64,000 bases of DNA from positions 92,272-156,271 of the forward strand of contig JAOZHV010000044.1 in assembly GCA_026014725.1 (NCBI GenBank), read 5' to 3'. Below, piece after piece: positions 23,680-33,498 of the stretch (the stretch's first letter is position 1; each line of letters starts with the position of its first letter). A program made the translations under genes and the position numbers. Source of the stretch: Candidatus Bathyarchaeota archaeon (GTDB lineage: Archaea; Thermoproteota; Bathyarchaeia; Bathyarchaeales; Bathycorpusculaceae). Under the pieces are notes generated by a model. That model was given only the letters and a program-made list of their open reading frames with translations, was not told the origin of the DNA and did no database searches.

Positions 23680-26600
23680 GTGACCACAACCACCCAAAAA
23701 ATCCAAAAAGAAGACATCCACTACCTCCTCAAAACATTCTTCAACGAAAAAGGCCTAGTACGCCAACACCTCGACAGCTACAACGAATTCATCGACCACG
23801 GACTCCAAGAGGTCGTTGACGAAGTAGGCGAAATCCCCATAGAAGTCCCAGAAAGCCCCTACAAAGTCAAACTAGGCCAAATCTGGGTAATCGACCCACA
23901 ATCACGCATAACAGGACCATACGCAACTGAAGTAGATGGAACAAAACACGAAATCTACCCCATGGAAGCACGCCTAAGAAACTTGGCGTACGCAGCCCCC
24001 ATCGCGCTGGAAATGACCCCAGTCATCGATGGCAGGGAACAAGACACCGAACTCGTCTACATCGGCAACATCCCAGTCATGCTCAAAAGCAAACTCTGCT
24101 TCCTCAGCCAACTCAGCAGAGAAGAACTCATAGCAGCAGGCGAAGACCCAGACGACCCAGGAGGATACTTCGTCGTAAACGGCTCCGAACGAGTCATCGT
24201 CGCCATGGAAGACCTCGCACCAAACCGCGTAATCGTCGACATAGATGACAAAGGCACAGCGCCTGTTTATCAAGCAAAAATCTTCTCAACAACAGTCGGC
24301 TTCAGAGCCCGCATAGAACTCAAACTCAAATCAGACGACGCAATCTACGTCACCATGCCAGGAGTCCCAACAGAAATCCCCTTCGTTGTCATCATGCGCG
24401 CACTCAACCTAGAAAAAGACAAAGACATCGCCGAAGCAGTCTCACTCGACCCAGACATCCAAACCCAACTTGCAGCCTCATTCGAAAAAGCAATCGGTGT
24501 AGACACACCCCAAGATGCCATCCTCTTCATCGGCAACCGCGTTGCACACGGACAAGTCGAAGAATACCGACTCCAAAAAGCCGAAACCGCCCTAGACAAA
24601 AACTTCCTCCCCCACCTAGGCAGAAGCGACAAAAACCGCAAAGAAAAAGCCATATTCCTCGGCGAAATGGCATACCGCGTCATCCAACTAAAAATGGGCA
24701 GACGCCAACCAGATGACAAAGACCACTTCAAAAACAAACGACTACGCCTCGGAGGGCCACTCCTAGCAGACCTCTTCCGCGTATCATTCCGCAACCTCAC
24801 ACGCGACATAAAATACCAACTCGAACGCATCGGCGTAAAAGGCCCAATCATAACCGTCTCAGCCGCAGTCCGCCCCGGAATCATAACCGAACGATTCCAA
24901 CATGCTCTGGCAACAGGCAACTGGGGCAGAGGCAGAGTCGGCATCACCCAACTCCTCGACCGAACAAACTATATTTCAACCCTAAGTCACCTGCGCAGGC
25001 TTCAGTCACCTTTGAGCAGAAGTCAACCGAACTTCGAAGCCAGAGACTTACACCCAACACACTGGGGAAGACTATGCCCAAACGAAACCCCTGAAGGCTC
25101 AAACTGTGGCCTAGTCAAAAACCTAGCACTATCAGCATCCATCGCAGTCGGCGTAAACCCTGATAAAATTAAACAGTTACTTTTCGAAATGGGTACTGTA
25201 CCCGCCTACGAAGCCAGCACTGATTTACGGATTTCAGGCGCCAAAGTTTTCGTTGATGGAAACATCATTGGATACTGCAACAACCCGAAAGAAATGGTTG
25301 AATCATTCCGCCAAAAAAGAAGATCAGGCGAAATATCCACCGAAGTTAACATAACATACTTCTCAAAGCAGCAAACAGAAACCGAAGAAGTTCACGCTAA
25401 CTGCGACGAAGGCAGAGTCAGACGCCCACTCATAATCGTAGAAAACGGAGTTCCAAAGCTCCAAAGCAAGCACTTTGAAAAAATCGGTTTAGGCGAATGG
25501 ACATGGGAAGACCTCATCAAAAACGGTCTAGTCGAATACCTTGACGCTGAAGAAGAGGAAAACGCTTACATCGCAATATCCTACGACGAAGTCAAACCTG
25601 AAAACACCCATGTTGAAATCGCAACTTACACAATTCTTGGAATCTGCGCCTCAACCATTCCCTACCCAGAGCACAACCAGTCACCACGCAACTCCTACCA
25701 AGCAGCAATGGCAAAACAAGCTCTAGGCGTTTACGGCACAAACTTCCACCACCGAGTTGACTCGCGTTCACACATACTGCATTATCCGCAAGTACCCATG
25801 GTTGAAACCGAGCTTATGGAAGTCATGGGCTACAAGCAACGCCCCACAGGACAAAACTGTGTCGTCGCAGTCCTAAGCTTCGAAGGCTACAACATGGAAG
25901 ACGCCATCATATTCAACAAAGCCTCAATCGAAAGAGGCCTAGCACGCTCAACCTTCTACCGCATCTACGAAGCCGAATGCCGCCAGTACCTCGGTGGCTT
26001 AAAAGACCAATTCAGAGTTCCAGAGCCGGGTACACGTGGATACCGCGGAGAACAATACTACCGCCTGCTTGAACCCGACGGCATCATCAGCCTTGAATCT
26101 CAAGTTGTTGGCGGAGATGTTTTGATCGGCAGAATTAGCCCGCCAAGATTCCTCGAAGAATACAAAGAATTTGAAGTCAAAGGGCCTTCTATGCGTGACA
26201 CCTCAATTGATATGAGACCATCGGAAACAGGAATTGTTGACGGCATATTCATTACTGAATCTGGCGAAGGTAGTAAACTCGTTAAAGTCAGAGTCCGAGA
26301 TCAACGTGTCCCAGAACTCGGCGACAAGTTCGCAAGCCGGCATGGACAGAAAGGAGTCATCGGCTTGATTGTTCCGCAAGAAGACATGCCCTTCACAGAA
26401 GATGGCATAGTTCCAGACCTGATAATTAACCCGCATGCTATTCCCTCAAGAATGACCATCGGCCAATTCATCGAATCGCTCGCAGGCAAAGCCGCAGCCG
26501 CAAGAGGCAAACCAGGGGACGGCACACCATTCTCAAACGAAGGACCAGACGAAATCCGCAAGAACCTAGTAAAACTTGGCTTTAGCCAAACAGGAAGCGA

Positions 26601-27057
26601 AGTTTTCTACAACGGAACCACCGGCGAGAAATTTGTCGCAGACATCTTTGTCGGTATAGTGTACTACCAGAAGCTTCACCACATGGTTGCTGACAAAATC
26701 CATGCCAGAGCTCGCGGTCAAGTGCAGATGCTGACAAGACAGCCAACTGAAGGACGTGCCCGCGGTGGTGGTCTCAGATTCGGAGAAATGGAGCGAGACT
26801 GCCTCATTGGTCACGGAGCTGCCATGCTTTTGCGTGACAGGCTGTTGGAAGAATCTGACAAGTACACGCTCTACATTTGCGAGAATTGTGGGCAAATCGC
26901 TTACTTTGACATGAAGCAGAGGCGTTATGTCTGCAAGATATGTGACGAGAAAGCAAAGATTGCGCCAGTAATCGTGTCCTACGCTTTCAAGCTTTTGTTG
27001 CAGGAGCTTCAGAGCTTGTGTATTACACCCAAATTACGCTTAAAGGAGAAGGCTTAA
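23680..27057 (+). CDS. rpoB: DNA-directed RNA polymerase subunit B (unsplit)
   Basis: A 1125-residue archaeal RpoB carrying both halves that methanogens encode as separate B'' and B' genes. Recognisable blocks are ESPYKVKLGQIWV, the fork/hybrid-binding NETPEGSNCGLVKNLALSA, the GYNMEDAIIFNKAS active-site segment, the GDKFASRHGQKGVIG region and the C-terminal zinc ribbon CENCG...CKIC. The GTG start at 23680 is preceded by GGGAG. It overlaps in spacing with rpoA (one base between stop and ATG), forming the core transcription operon. Confidence 0.98.
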   Translation: MTTTTQKIQKEDIHYLLKTFFNEKGLVRQHLDSYNEFIDHGLQEVVDEVGEIPIEVPESPYKVKLGQIWVIDPQSRITGPYATEVDGTKHEIYPMEARLRNLAYAAPIALEMTPVIDGREQDTELVYIGNIPVMLKSKLCFLSQLSREELIAAGEDPDDPGGYFVVNGSERVIVAMEDLAPNRVIVDIDDKGTAPVYQAKIFSTTVGFRARIELKLKSDDAIYVTMPGVPTEIPFVVIMRALNLEKDKDIAEAVSLDPDIQTQLAASFEKAIGVDTPQDAILFIGNRVAHGQVEEYRLQKAETALDKNFLPHLGRSDKNRKEKAIFLGEMAYRVIQLKMGRRQPDDKDHFKNKRLRLGGPLLADLFRVSFRNLTRDIKYQLERIGVKGPIITVSAAVRPGIITERFQHALATGNWGRGRVGITQLLDRTNYISTLSHLRRLQSPLSRSQPNFEARDLHPTHWGRLCPNETPEGSNCGLVKNLALSASIAVGVNPDKIKQLLFEMGTVPAYEASTDLRISGAKVFVDGNIIGYCNNPKEMVESFRQKRRSGEISTEVNITYFSKQQTETEEVHANCDEGRVRRPLIIVENGVPKLQSKHFEKIGLGEWTWEDLIKNGLVEYLDAEEEENAYIAISYDEVKPENTHVEIATYTILGICASTIPYPEHNQSPRNSYQAAMAKQALGVYGTNFHHRVDSRSHILHYPQVPMVETELMEVMGYKQRPTGQNCVVAVLSFEGYNMEDAIIFNKASIERGLARSTFYRIYEAECRQYLGGLKDQFRVPEPGTRGYRGEQYYRLLEPDGIISLESQVVGGDVLIGRISPPRFLEEYKEFEVKGPSMRDTSIDMRPSETGIVDGIFITESGEGSKLVKVRVRDQRVPELGDKFASRHGQKGVIGLIVPQEDMPFTEDGIVPDLIINPHAIPSRMTIGQFIESLAGKAAAARGKPGDGTPFSNEGPDEIRKNLVKLGFSQTGSEVFYNGTTGEKFVADIFVGIVYYQKLHHMVADKIHARARGQVQMLTRQPTEGRARGGGLRFGEMERDCLIGHGAAMLLRDRLLEESDKYTLYICENCGQIAYFDMKQRRYVCKICDEKAKIAPVIVSYAFKLLLQELQSLCITPKLRLKEKA

Positions 27058-27058
27058 C

Positions 27059-30000
27059 ATGGCACAGGAAGAATTAATCCACAAAGTAGTTGATGAAATC
27101 TCATTCGGACTAATCTCACCAAAAGACCTAAGAAAACAATCAGTCGTTGAAATCCAAACCCCAGACACATACGACGAAGACGGTGCACCAATCACTGCTG
27201 GCTTAATGGACGGCAGACTAGGAACGCTGGAACCTAGGCAAAGATGCAAAACATGCGGCAACACTGCCATCCGTTGCCCAGGACACTTTGGCCACATTGA
27301 ACTTGCTGTACCAATCGTGCACATTGAATTCACAAAAATTATTTTTGACCTCTTAAAATCAACTTGCCGTACTTGCGGTCGGATTCTCCTCTCTGAGGAC
27401 GCTGCCAAAAAAGCACGACAGAGAATTGAGCGGTTCAATGAGCTTTTGGGAACTATCCCTGATGAAGTTTACAAGGAAATCATGGCTGAAATCAAAGCTA
27501 AACAATGTCCCTACTGCGCATCTGTGCAGTACAAGATAACTTTTGAGAAGCCAACCAAATTCATAGAGCAAACTGAAACGGGCTCTGAACCATTAACACC
27601 CAGCATGATACGAGAAAGGCTTGAACGTATTTCAGACGAAGACCTTGAAATTTTGGGCTTTAACCCGAAGGTTGCACGCCCAGAATGGATGGTATTGCAG
27701 GTTTTGCCTGTTCCGCCTGTGTATGTGCGACCATCAATCACTCTTGAATCAGGTATCCGCTCTGAAGATGACTTAACACACAAGCTCGTAGACATTATAC
27801 GTATCAATCAACGTTTGAAAGAAAACATGGAAGCAGGCGCACCAACACTCATCATACAAGACCTCTCTGAATTACTGCAGTATCACGTTACCACTTACTT
27901 TAACAATGAAGCTTCAGGTATCCCGCCAGCTAGGCACCGCAGTGGCAGAGCCCTAAAAACCCTGTCGCAACGGTTGAAGGGCAAGGAAGGACGCTTCAGA
28001 AGCAACCTTTCAGGCAAACGTGTCGACTTTTCTGCACGTACCGTTATCTCACCTGACCCGAACCTTGACATAAACGAGGTCGGAGTTCCAATAGATGTTG
28101 CTATGCGGCTTTCTGTTCCAGAAAAAGTTACTGCTTGGAATATTGAGGAAATGAAGAAACTTGTCATTAACGGTCCAGAAAACTATCCAGGCGCACTCTA
28201 CATCATCCGCCCAGACGGCAAACGCATCAGGTTAGAATTCGTGGTTGACCGAACCAAAATTGCTGAAGCGGTCGAATTAGGATTCATTGTTGAACGGCAT
28301 CTCAAAAACGGTGACATCGCCATCTTTAATCGACAGCCATCACTCCACCGCATGTCAATCATGGCTCACTATGTCAGGGTTTTACCATACAAGACGTTCA
28401 GAATGCACTTATGTGTGTGCCCGCCTTACAACGCAGACTTTGACGGAGACGAAATGAACCTTCACGTTCCACAAAGCGAAGAAGCAAGAACAGAATCACT
28501 TCTGCTCATGCAGGTTCAAGATCAAATCTTATCTCCCAGATTCGGTGGGCCAATCATCGGCGCTATCAGAGACTTTATCACTGGCGCATACTATTTCACA
28601 AGGAAAGGCAATTACCTAACCAGAGGCCAAATTGACAGGCTGCTTACAACAACCAACTATACAGGCGATTTACCAGAGCCAGAAATCACAGAGCCAGTGC
28701 CTATGTGGTCAGGCAAACAAATATTCAGTCTCTTCTTGCCGAAAACGCTCAATTATGTTTTGAAGGCAAACATTTGCCAAGGTTGCGCAAAATGTGAAGA
28801 GCAAGAATGCAAGCACGACGCATATGTTGTCGTTAAAAATGGGCAACTCGTCTCAGGCATCATTGACAGGCGCTCAATCGGCTCTGAGCAATCCGAAAGC
28901 TTACTTCACAGAATCATCAAAGATTACGGCACTCAGGCAGGACGAGAATTCCTAAACAACATAACTCACATGCTTAAAACGTTCATTTCAATGAGGGGCT
29001 TTAGCTACACCTATGACCAACTGGTTCTTTCGCCCAAGGCTCGTAACCGCATGGCAAAAACCATGGATCGCATACAGAAAAAAATCGATGAACACATCGA
29101 AAACTACCGCAACGGAACCCTTCCACGTTTGCCAGGGCAAACACTCGAAGAATCCTTTGAAATCTATGTTATGCACGAACTAGCAACAGCCAGAGACGAA
29201 TCAGGCAAAATAGCAGACGACGACTTTACCTTAGAAAATGCAGGCATTGTCATGACAAGAACTGGTGCAAGAGGCTCAAGCTTAAACATCGGTCAAATGG
29301 CGGCTTGTGTTGGTCAACAATCCGTCCGAGGCAAACGTATTCTCAGGGGATATGCAGACCGTGCACTTCCCCACTTCACACCTAATGACCCACGACCAAG
29401 AGCCAGAGGGTTCGTCTACAACTCCTACCAAACAGGCTTGGATGCGATAGAATTTTTCTTCCACGCTATGGGTGGCAGAGAAGGTCTAGTTGACACTGCC
29501 GTTCGTACACAACAAAGTGGTTACATGCAGCGAAGGCTAATTAACGCACTTGAACACATCCGACTGGAATATGATAGTACTGTTCGTGATTCAGCAGGGG
29601 ACATTATTCAGTTCCGTTATGGCGAAGATGGTGTTGACCCAGCAAAAAGTGACCACGGAAAAGCCGTCAACGTTAGTCGACTTATTGAACAAATCAAAAT
29701 TGGTCAAGAAAAAGGCGAGATAGCTTCAGCTGACTTCATCAAAAAGCAACTCAAAGCTGTAGAAAACCAACTAACACCTATATTACTAAACCAATTAAAA
29801 CAAAGTTTTGCCAAAAACAAGCTCACAGAGAAAAGTGTTGAACGTGCAGCGACTCTTACTGCAGAACAATACAAACGTGCTTTGATGGAGCCCGGTGAAG
29901 CAGTAGGAATAGTTGCCGCGCAATCAATCGGTGAACCTGGCACTCAGATGACCCTTAGAACCTTCCACTATGCAGGTGTCAAAGAACAAAACGTTACCTT

Positions 30001-30892
30001 AGGTTTACCAAGACTGATCGAAATTGTAGACGCACGTAGAATTCCATCAACGCCAATTATGACTATCTACTTGACAGGTGAACATGCCAAGAGCAAGGAA
30101 GCGGCAGTTGAAGTTGCACGAAACATCATCTATACTTCGGTTGAGAACCTCGCTTCAGCAATCTACGAAGACCCTGTTCGCGAAGAAATCATAATCGAGC
30201 TTAACAAGCAAATGATGGATGATCGAAACATAACAATGGATGAGCTCAAAGAGCGGTTAGAGTTGCAGAATGCTACTATAACAATAACTGATAATACAGT
30301 GGAAATTAAGCCAAAGAAGGCTGAGCAAATCAAGAGGATGCTTGCAAAGATTCCAGGCTTCCAAGTTAAAGGGGTGCCTGACATTAAACGTGTTCTTGTA
30401 ACCGAAGAGAGTGGCGAATGGGTTATCCGCACTGACGGGTCAAACCTTGCCAAAGTCCTAGAGGTTCCTGGAGTAGACACGTCAAGAACAACCACCAACA
30501 ACATTCACGAAATCGCAAAAACACTAGGCGTTGAAGCGGCAAGAAATGCGTTAGTTCATGAAGCTAAAGGTGTCTTGGAAGATCAAGGCTTAGATGTTGA
30601 TGTGCGTCACGTTATGCTCGTGGCAGACATGATGACCACTACAGGTGATGTCCAGCAAATCGGCAGACACGGAATCAGCGGCAAGAAAGCCAGTGTGCTT
30701 GCGCGCGCCGCATTCGAGATTACTGTGCCTAACATTGTTGAGGCAGCGGTTAAAGGTGAAAGTGATCCTTTGGCTGGTGTGACAGAAAACGTTATAGTTG
30801 GGCAATCAATACCAATCGGCACAGGCTTAGTTGAATTGTACATGTCAACTTTCGAGAAGCAAGCAAAGCAAGGAGGAAAAACAGAAGCATGA
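27059..30892 (+). CDS. rpoA: DNA-directed RNA polymerase subunit A, unsplit (A' and A'' fused)
   Basis: A 1277-residue largest subunit containing both A' and A'', which most archaea encode as two genes. N-terminal zinc sites are CKTCG...CPGHFGH and CRTCG...CPYC; the catalytic loop is YNADFDGDEMNLHVPQ (about residue 460); the trigger-loop/A'' part has EPGTQMTLRTFHYAG and ends with SDPLAGVTENVIVGQ. A single-gene RpoA is known from Thaumarchaeota and some other TACK lineages. The stop overlaps the rpl30e start by 4 bp. Confidence 0.98.
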   Translation: MAQEELIHKVVDEISFGLISPKDLRKQSVVEIQTPDTYDEDGAPITAGLMDGRLGTLEPRQRCKTCGNTAIRCPGHFGHIELAVPIVHIEFTKIIFDLLKSTCRTCGRILLSEDAAKKARQRIERFNELLGTIPDEVYKEIMAEIKAKQCPYCASVQYKITFEKPTKFIEQTETGSEPLTPSMIRERLERISDEDLEILGFNPKVARPEWMVLQVLPVPPVYVRPSITLESGIRSEDDLTHKLVDIIRINQRLKENMEAGAPTLIIQDLSELLQYHVTTYFNNEASGIPPARHRSGRALKTLSQRLKGKEGRFRSNLSGKRVDFSARTVISPDPNLDINEVGVPIDVAMRLSVPEKVTAWNIEEMKKLVINGPENYPGALYIIRPDGKRIRLEFVVDRTKIAEAVELGFIVERHLKNGDIAIFNRQPSLHRMSIMAHYVRVLPYKTFRMHLCVCPPYNADFDGDEMNLHVPQSEEARTESLLLMQVQDQILSPRFGGPIIGAIRDFITGAYYFTRKGNYLTRGQIDRLLTTTNYTGDLPEPEITEPVPMWSGKQIFSLFLPKTLNYVLKANICQGCAKCEEQECKHDAYVVVKNGQLVSGIIDRRSIGSEQSESLLHRIIKDYGTQAGREFLNNITHMLKTFISMRGFSYTYDQLVLSPKARNRMAKTMDRIQKKIDEHIENYRNGTLPRLPGQTLEESFEIYVMHELATARDESGKIADDDFTLENAGIVMTRTGARGSSLNIGQMAACVGQQSVRGKRILRGYADRALPHFTPNDPRPRARGFVYNSYQTGLDAIEFFFHAMGGREGLVDTAVRTQQSGYMQRRLINALEHIRLEYDSTVRDSAGDIIQFRYGEDGVDPAKSDHGKAVNVSRLIEQIKIGQEKGEIASADFIKKQLKAVENQLTPILLNQLKQSFAKNKLTEKSVERAATLTAEQYKRALMEPGEAVGIVAAQSIGEPGTQMTLRTFHYAGVKEQNVTLGLPRLIEIVDARRIPSTPIMTIYLTGEHAKSKEAAVEVARNIIYTSVENLASAIYEDPVREEIIIELNKQMMDDRNITMDELKERLELQNATITITDNTVEIKPKKAEQIKRMLAKIPGFQVKGVPDIKRVLVTEESGEWVIRTDGSNLAKVLEVPGVDTSRTTTNNIHEIAKTLGVEAARNALVHEAKGVLEDQGLDVDVRHVMLVADMMTTTGDVQQIGRHGISGKKASVLARAAFEITVPNIVEAAVKGESDPLAGVTENVIVGQSIPIGTGLVELYMSTFEKQAKQGGKTEA

Positions 30893-31194
30893 TAGATATT
30901 GATAAAGCGTTAGCATCAGCAGTGAAAACAGGTAAGGTGTCCTTTGGAACCAATGCTGCATTGCAGAACGCCAAAACAGGCAAAGCTAAGATGATAGTTT
31001 TAGCCGCAAACTGTCCAAAAGAGTTAAAAGAAAAGATAGAATACTATGGTGAAATCTCTAACGTCCCCGTGATAACATACAAAGGTGACTCAATGGATTT
31101 AGCGGAAGTCTGCAACAAACTTTTCATTATTTCAGCTTTAACCATCCGTGAAACTGGGGACTCAGATATTCTCAAAATAACTGAACAACAATAA
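30889..31194 (+). CDS. rpl30e: Ribosomal protein L30e
   Basis: A 101-residue L7Ae/L30e-fold RNA-binding protein. It shows the K-turn-binding pattern GKVSFGTNAALQNAKTGKAK, then MIVLAANCPKELKEKIEYYG and VPVITYKGDSMDLAEVCNK. Its place between rpoA and the NusA gene is a conserved archaeal arrangement and marks it as the ribosomal L30e rather than L7Ae. The ATG overlaps rpoA. Confidence 0.95.
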   Translation: MIDIDKALASAVKTGKVSFGTNAALQNAKTGKAKMIVLAANCPKELKEKIEYYGEISNVPVITYKGDSMDLAEVCNKLFIISALTIRETGDSDILKITEQQ

Positions 31195-31216
31195 AAAAAT
31201 AAATGGAGGAAAAAAA

Positions 31217-31654
31217 CTGACAACTGGCATAAAAATCACCTGCGACGAAATGCGATACATAGCTTTATTTGAAAGCATAAGCGGCGCCAGCGTGAAAGAC
31301 TGCATAATCGACGAAGAACAAGAACGCGCAATCTTCATAGTCAACCAAGGCCAAGTGGGCGTTGCCATAGGCAAAGGCGGCAGAAACATCCATACCCTTG
31401 AGCGCATGACAGGCAAAAAACACGAAATCATCGAATACAGCGAAGATCCCGTAACATTCATGAAAAACGCCCTAAAACCTGCAGCAGTCCGAGAGATACG
31501 GGTTACCGAACGCACCGATGGCAAAAAAATGGCAGTCATTACAGTCAACCCTAAAGACAAGGGCGTCGCAATAGGTAAGAACGGCAAGAACGCCGAACGT
31601 CTGCGCTTTTTGGCAAAACGATACTTTGACATTCAGAACGTAAGCATCACCTAA
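31217..31654 (+). CDS. nusA: Archaeal NusA-like KH transcription factor, probable CTG start
   Basis: A 145-residue two-KH-domain protein; GKGGRNIHTLERMTGKK and GVAIGKNGKNAERLRFLAKR carry the KH GxxG loops. The archaeal protein consists only of KH domains and acts in transcription with RNA polymerase. The first in-frame ATG (31250) would cut off the conserved first strand IKITCDEM. CTG at 31217 gives a complete N-terminus and lies 6 bp after a perfect GGAGGA, so a rare CTG start is likely. In many archaea rps12 and rps7 follow; here they do not. Confidence 0.93.
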   Translation: MTTGIKITCDEMRYIALFESISGASVKDCIIDEEQERAIFIVNQGQVGVAIGKGGRNIHTLERMTGKKHEIIEYSEDPVTFMKNALKPAAVREIRVTERTDGKKMAVITVNPKDKGVAIGKNGKNAERLRFLAKRYFDIQNVSIT

Positions 31655-31784
31655 GTTACGCCTTCGCTGGCTAACTGGGCGATGACACGTTGTGTTCATC
31701 GATTATTGTTGAACCTAAATATATCAAAGCCTAGATACTGCTCTAAGCATTTTAGGCTTTTACCAAAATAATGTTTCAAAGGGT

Positions 31785-31826
31785 TTAGTCAAGAAACCTT
31801 TACTAAATTTAGTCAACAAACTTTAA
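31785..31826. promoter_or_regulatory. Two copies of a TTAGTCAA-type operator upstream of a PQQ gene
   Basis: TTAGTCAAGAAACCTTTACTAA (31785-31806) is an imperfect palindrome, and a second copy TTTAGTCAACAAACTTTAAC follows at 31808-31827. Both resemble the palindromes at 43346-43365 and 43379-43400 and the one at 37223-37255. Position 50-90 bp before the start codon suits a promoter operator. Confidence 0.55.
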
Positions 31827-31877
31827 CGAGAACCGTTTTATTTCAAAGCTTATTCGGTTGTAAGTGGTGACGACCGA

Positions 31878-33383
31878 ATGAAAAATAAAAAAGGCGTTAT
31901 CTTTTTTGCTACTTTAACCTTATTGTTGACTACCGCATTGTTATGCTTAAACCCTGTTGAGGCAAGCACACAAAACATCTCTGGTGACTGGCCAATGTTT
32001 CGTCATGACCCACAGCACTCTGGGACCTCTTCTGAGACCGGGTTGCTTTGGTGTTTTGACACTGGCGATAAAGTACGTTCGTCTGCCGCAGTTGTTAACG
32101 GCGTTGTGTATGATGCCTCAAATAACGGTTACGTTTATGCTTTTGACGCGTTCACTGGCAGTGTAATTTGGCGATATAATAGTGGAAGTCAGGTAGAGTC
32201 GTCTCCTGCAGTGGTTAATGGTGTTGTGTACATTGGAATCTTATGGGATGGTCAACACGGCTACATCTGCGCTTTAGATGCTGCTGATGGCTCGTTAATC
32301 TGGCGATTTACAACTAACAGCGGAGTTGAGTCCTCTCCGACAGTGGTTAACGGAGTTGTTTACATTGGCACATATTCTGGTTACGTTTACGCCTTGAATG
32401 CTACTAATGGTGCCAAAATCTGGTCTTACCTTACAGGAGACTTTGTATTTTCTTCTCCTGCAGTGGTTGACGGCGTCGTCTATATCGGTTCGGGAGACGG
32501 CTACGTCTATGCCTTGGGCGCTGGCGATGGCGCATTGATCTGGTCATTTTGCACCGGAGGCGCTGTCTATTCCTCGCCAGCAGTTGTTGACGGTGCTGTC
32601 TTTGTTGGTTCACATGATTGCTATGTGTACGCATTGAGGGCTTGTGATGGCTCTTTAATCTGGCGCTACCGTACTGGCGGCTTTGTCGATTCGTCTGTTG
32701 CTGTTGCAGGCGGTAAAGTTTATGTTAATTCTGGTGACGGCTTTGTTTACGCTTTGAGCGCTGATGAGGGTTCAAAGTGCTGGTTGTTTAGTAATCCGTA
32801 TGCTATGGCAAACTATTCAAGTTATGTGTACTCGTCTCCTGCAACTGTTGGCAATACCGTTTACGTTGGTTCACGCGACGGCTACATCTTTGGTTTGAAC
32901 ACTCGCAACGGCTCATTAGTTTGGGCCTATCGCACTGGAGGGTTCATATTTTCTTCGCCCTCAGTAGCCAATGGTGTGGTCTACCTTGGCTCGTTTGACG
33001 GAAAAATCTACGCGATAAGCACCGCAATTACCCCATCCACTACTCCACCACCTATTCCTATCCCCCAACTGACGGCAACTCCCTCACCAGCGCCGATTTT
33101 AACGTCTGCACCTGCGTCGACAGTCATACTCACTGCTGCTTCCACCCCCGCGGCTACTGAAGACCCAGAATCAGACAATTCAGGTCAAAACTTAACGACA
33201 AAGTCAACTCGGGTGATTCCAACTCAACCGATAACAAATCCAATACTCGAAGAGTCGTGGATTGGAAACTTTGTTCTCTTAGGCATAATTATCGCGACAG
33301 CCATCATAGCAGTGGTGTCCTTGTTCCGCATTTTCAGAATAAGCAAGGAAGGTATCTTTAATCCAGCAGAAGGCGACAATTAA
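31878..33383 (+). CDS. Secreted PQQ-like beta-propeller protein with membrane anchor
   Basis: A 501-residue exported protein with a signal peptide (GVIFFATLTLLLTTALLCL), eight regular propeller blades of about 40 residues built on the unit SSPAVVDGVVYIGSGDGYVY, then a Pro/Thr-rich stalk (about 380-440) and a final membrane helix (NFVLLGIIIATAIIAVV) with charged tail. Blade repeats have the AxDGxxxW Trp docking pattern. Likely a cell-surface protein; ligand unknown. Directly downstream of the nusA block but with its own promoter region and operator-like palindromes. Confidence 0.88.
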   Translation: MKNKKGVIFFATLTLLLTTALLCLNPVEASTQNISGDWPMFRHDPQHSGTSSETGLLWCFDTGDKVRSSAAVVNGVVYDASNNGYVYAFDAFTGSVIWRYNSGSQVESSPAVVNGVVYIGILWDGQHGYICALDAADGSLIWRFTTNSGVESSPTVVNGVVYIGTYSGYVYALNATNGAKIWSYLTGDFVFSSPAVVDGVVYIGSGDGYVYALGAGDGALIWSFCTGGAVYSSPAVVDGAVFVGSHDCYVYALRACDGSLIWRYRTGGFVDSSVAVAGGKVYVNSGDGFVYALSADEGSKCWLFSNPYAMANYSSYVYSSPATVGNTVYVGSRDGYIFGLNTRNGSLVWAYRTGGFIFSSPSVANGVVYLGSFDGKIYAISTAITPSTTPPPIPIPQLTATPSPAPILTSAPASTVILTAASTPAATEDPESDNSGQNLTTKSTRVIPTQPITNPILEESWIGNFVLLGIIIATAIIAVVSLFRIFRISKEGIFNPAEGDN

Positions 33384-33498
33384 CAGATAAAGATAGACCT
33401 TGAGTAGCTACTGAAGAACATGCTAACCTGCCCTTTTTTTCTAATTTCTTATGTAAAATTTAAAGCTTGATTATACATAATATTGTGAGTTGGTTGGC

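Noticed and set aside
23300-23680. rpoH upstream of rpoB
   Set aside because: No frame of about 75-80 codons with RpoH character is present; only a 21-codon frame was found.
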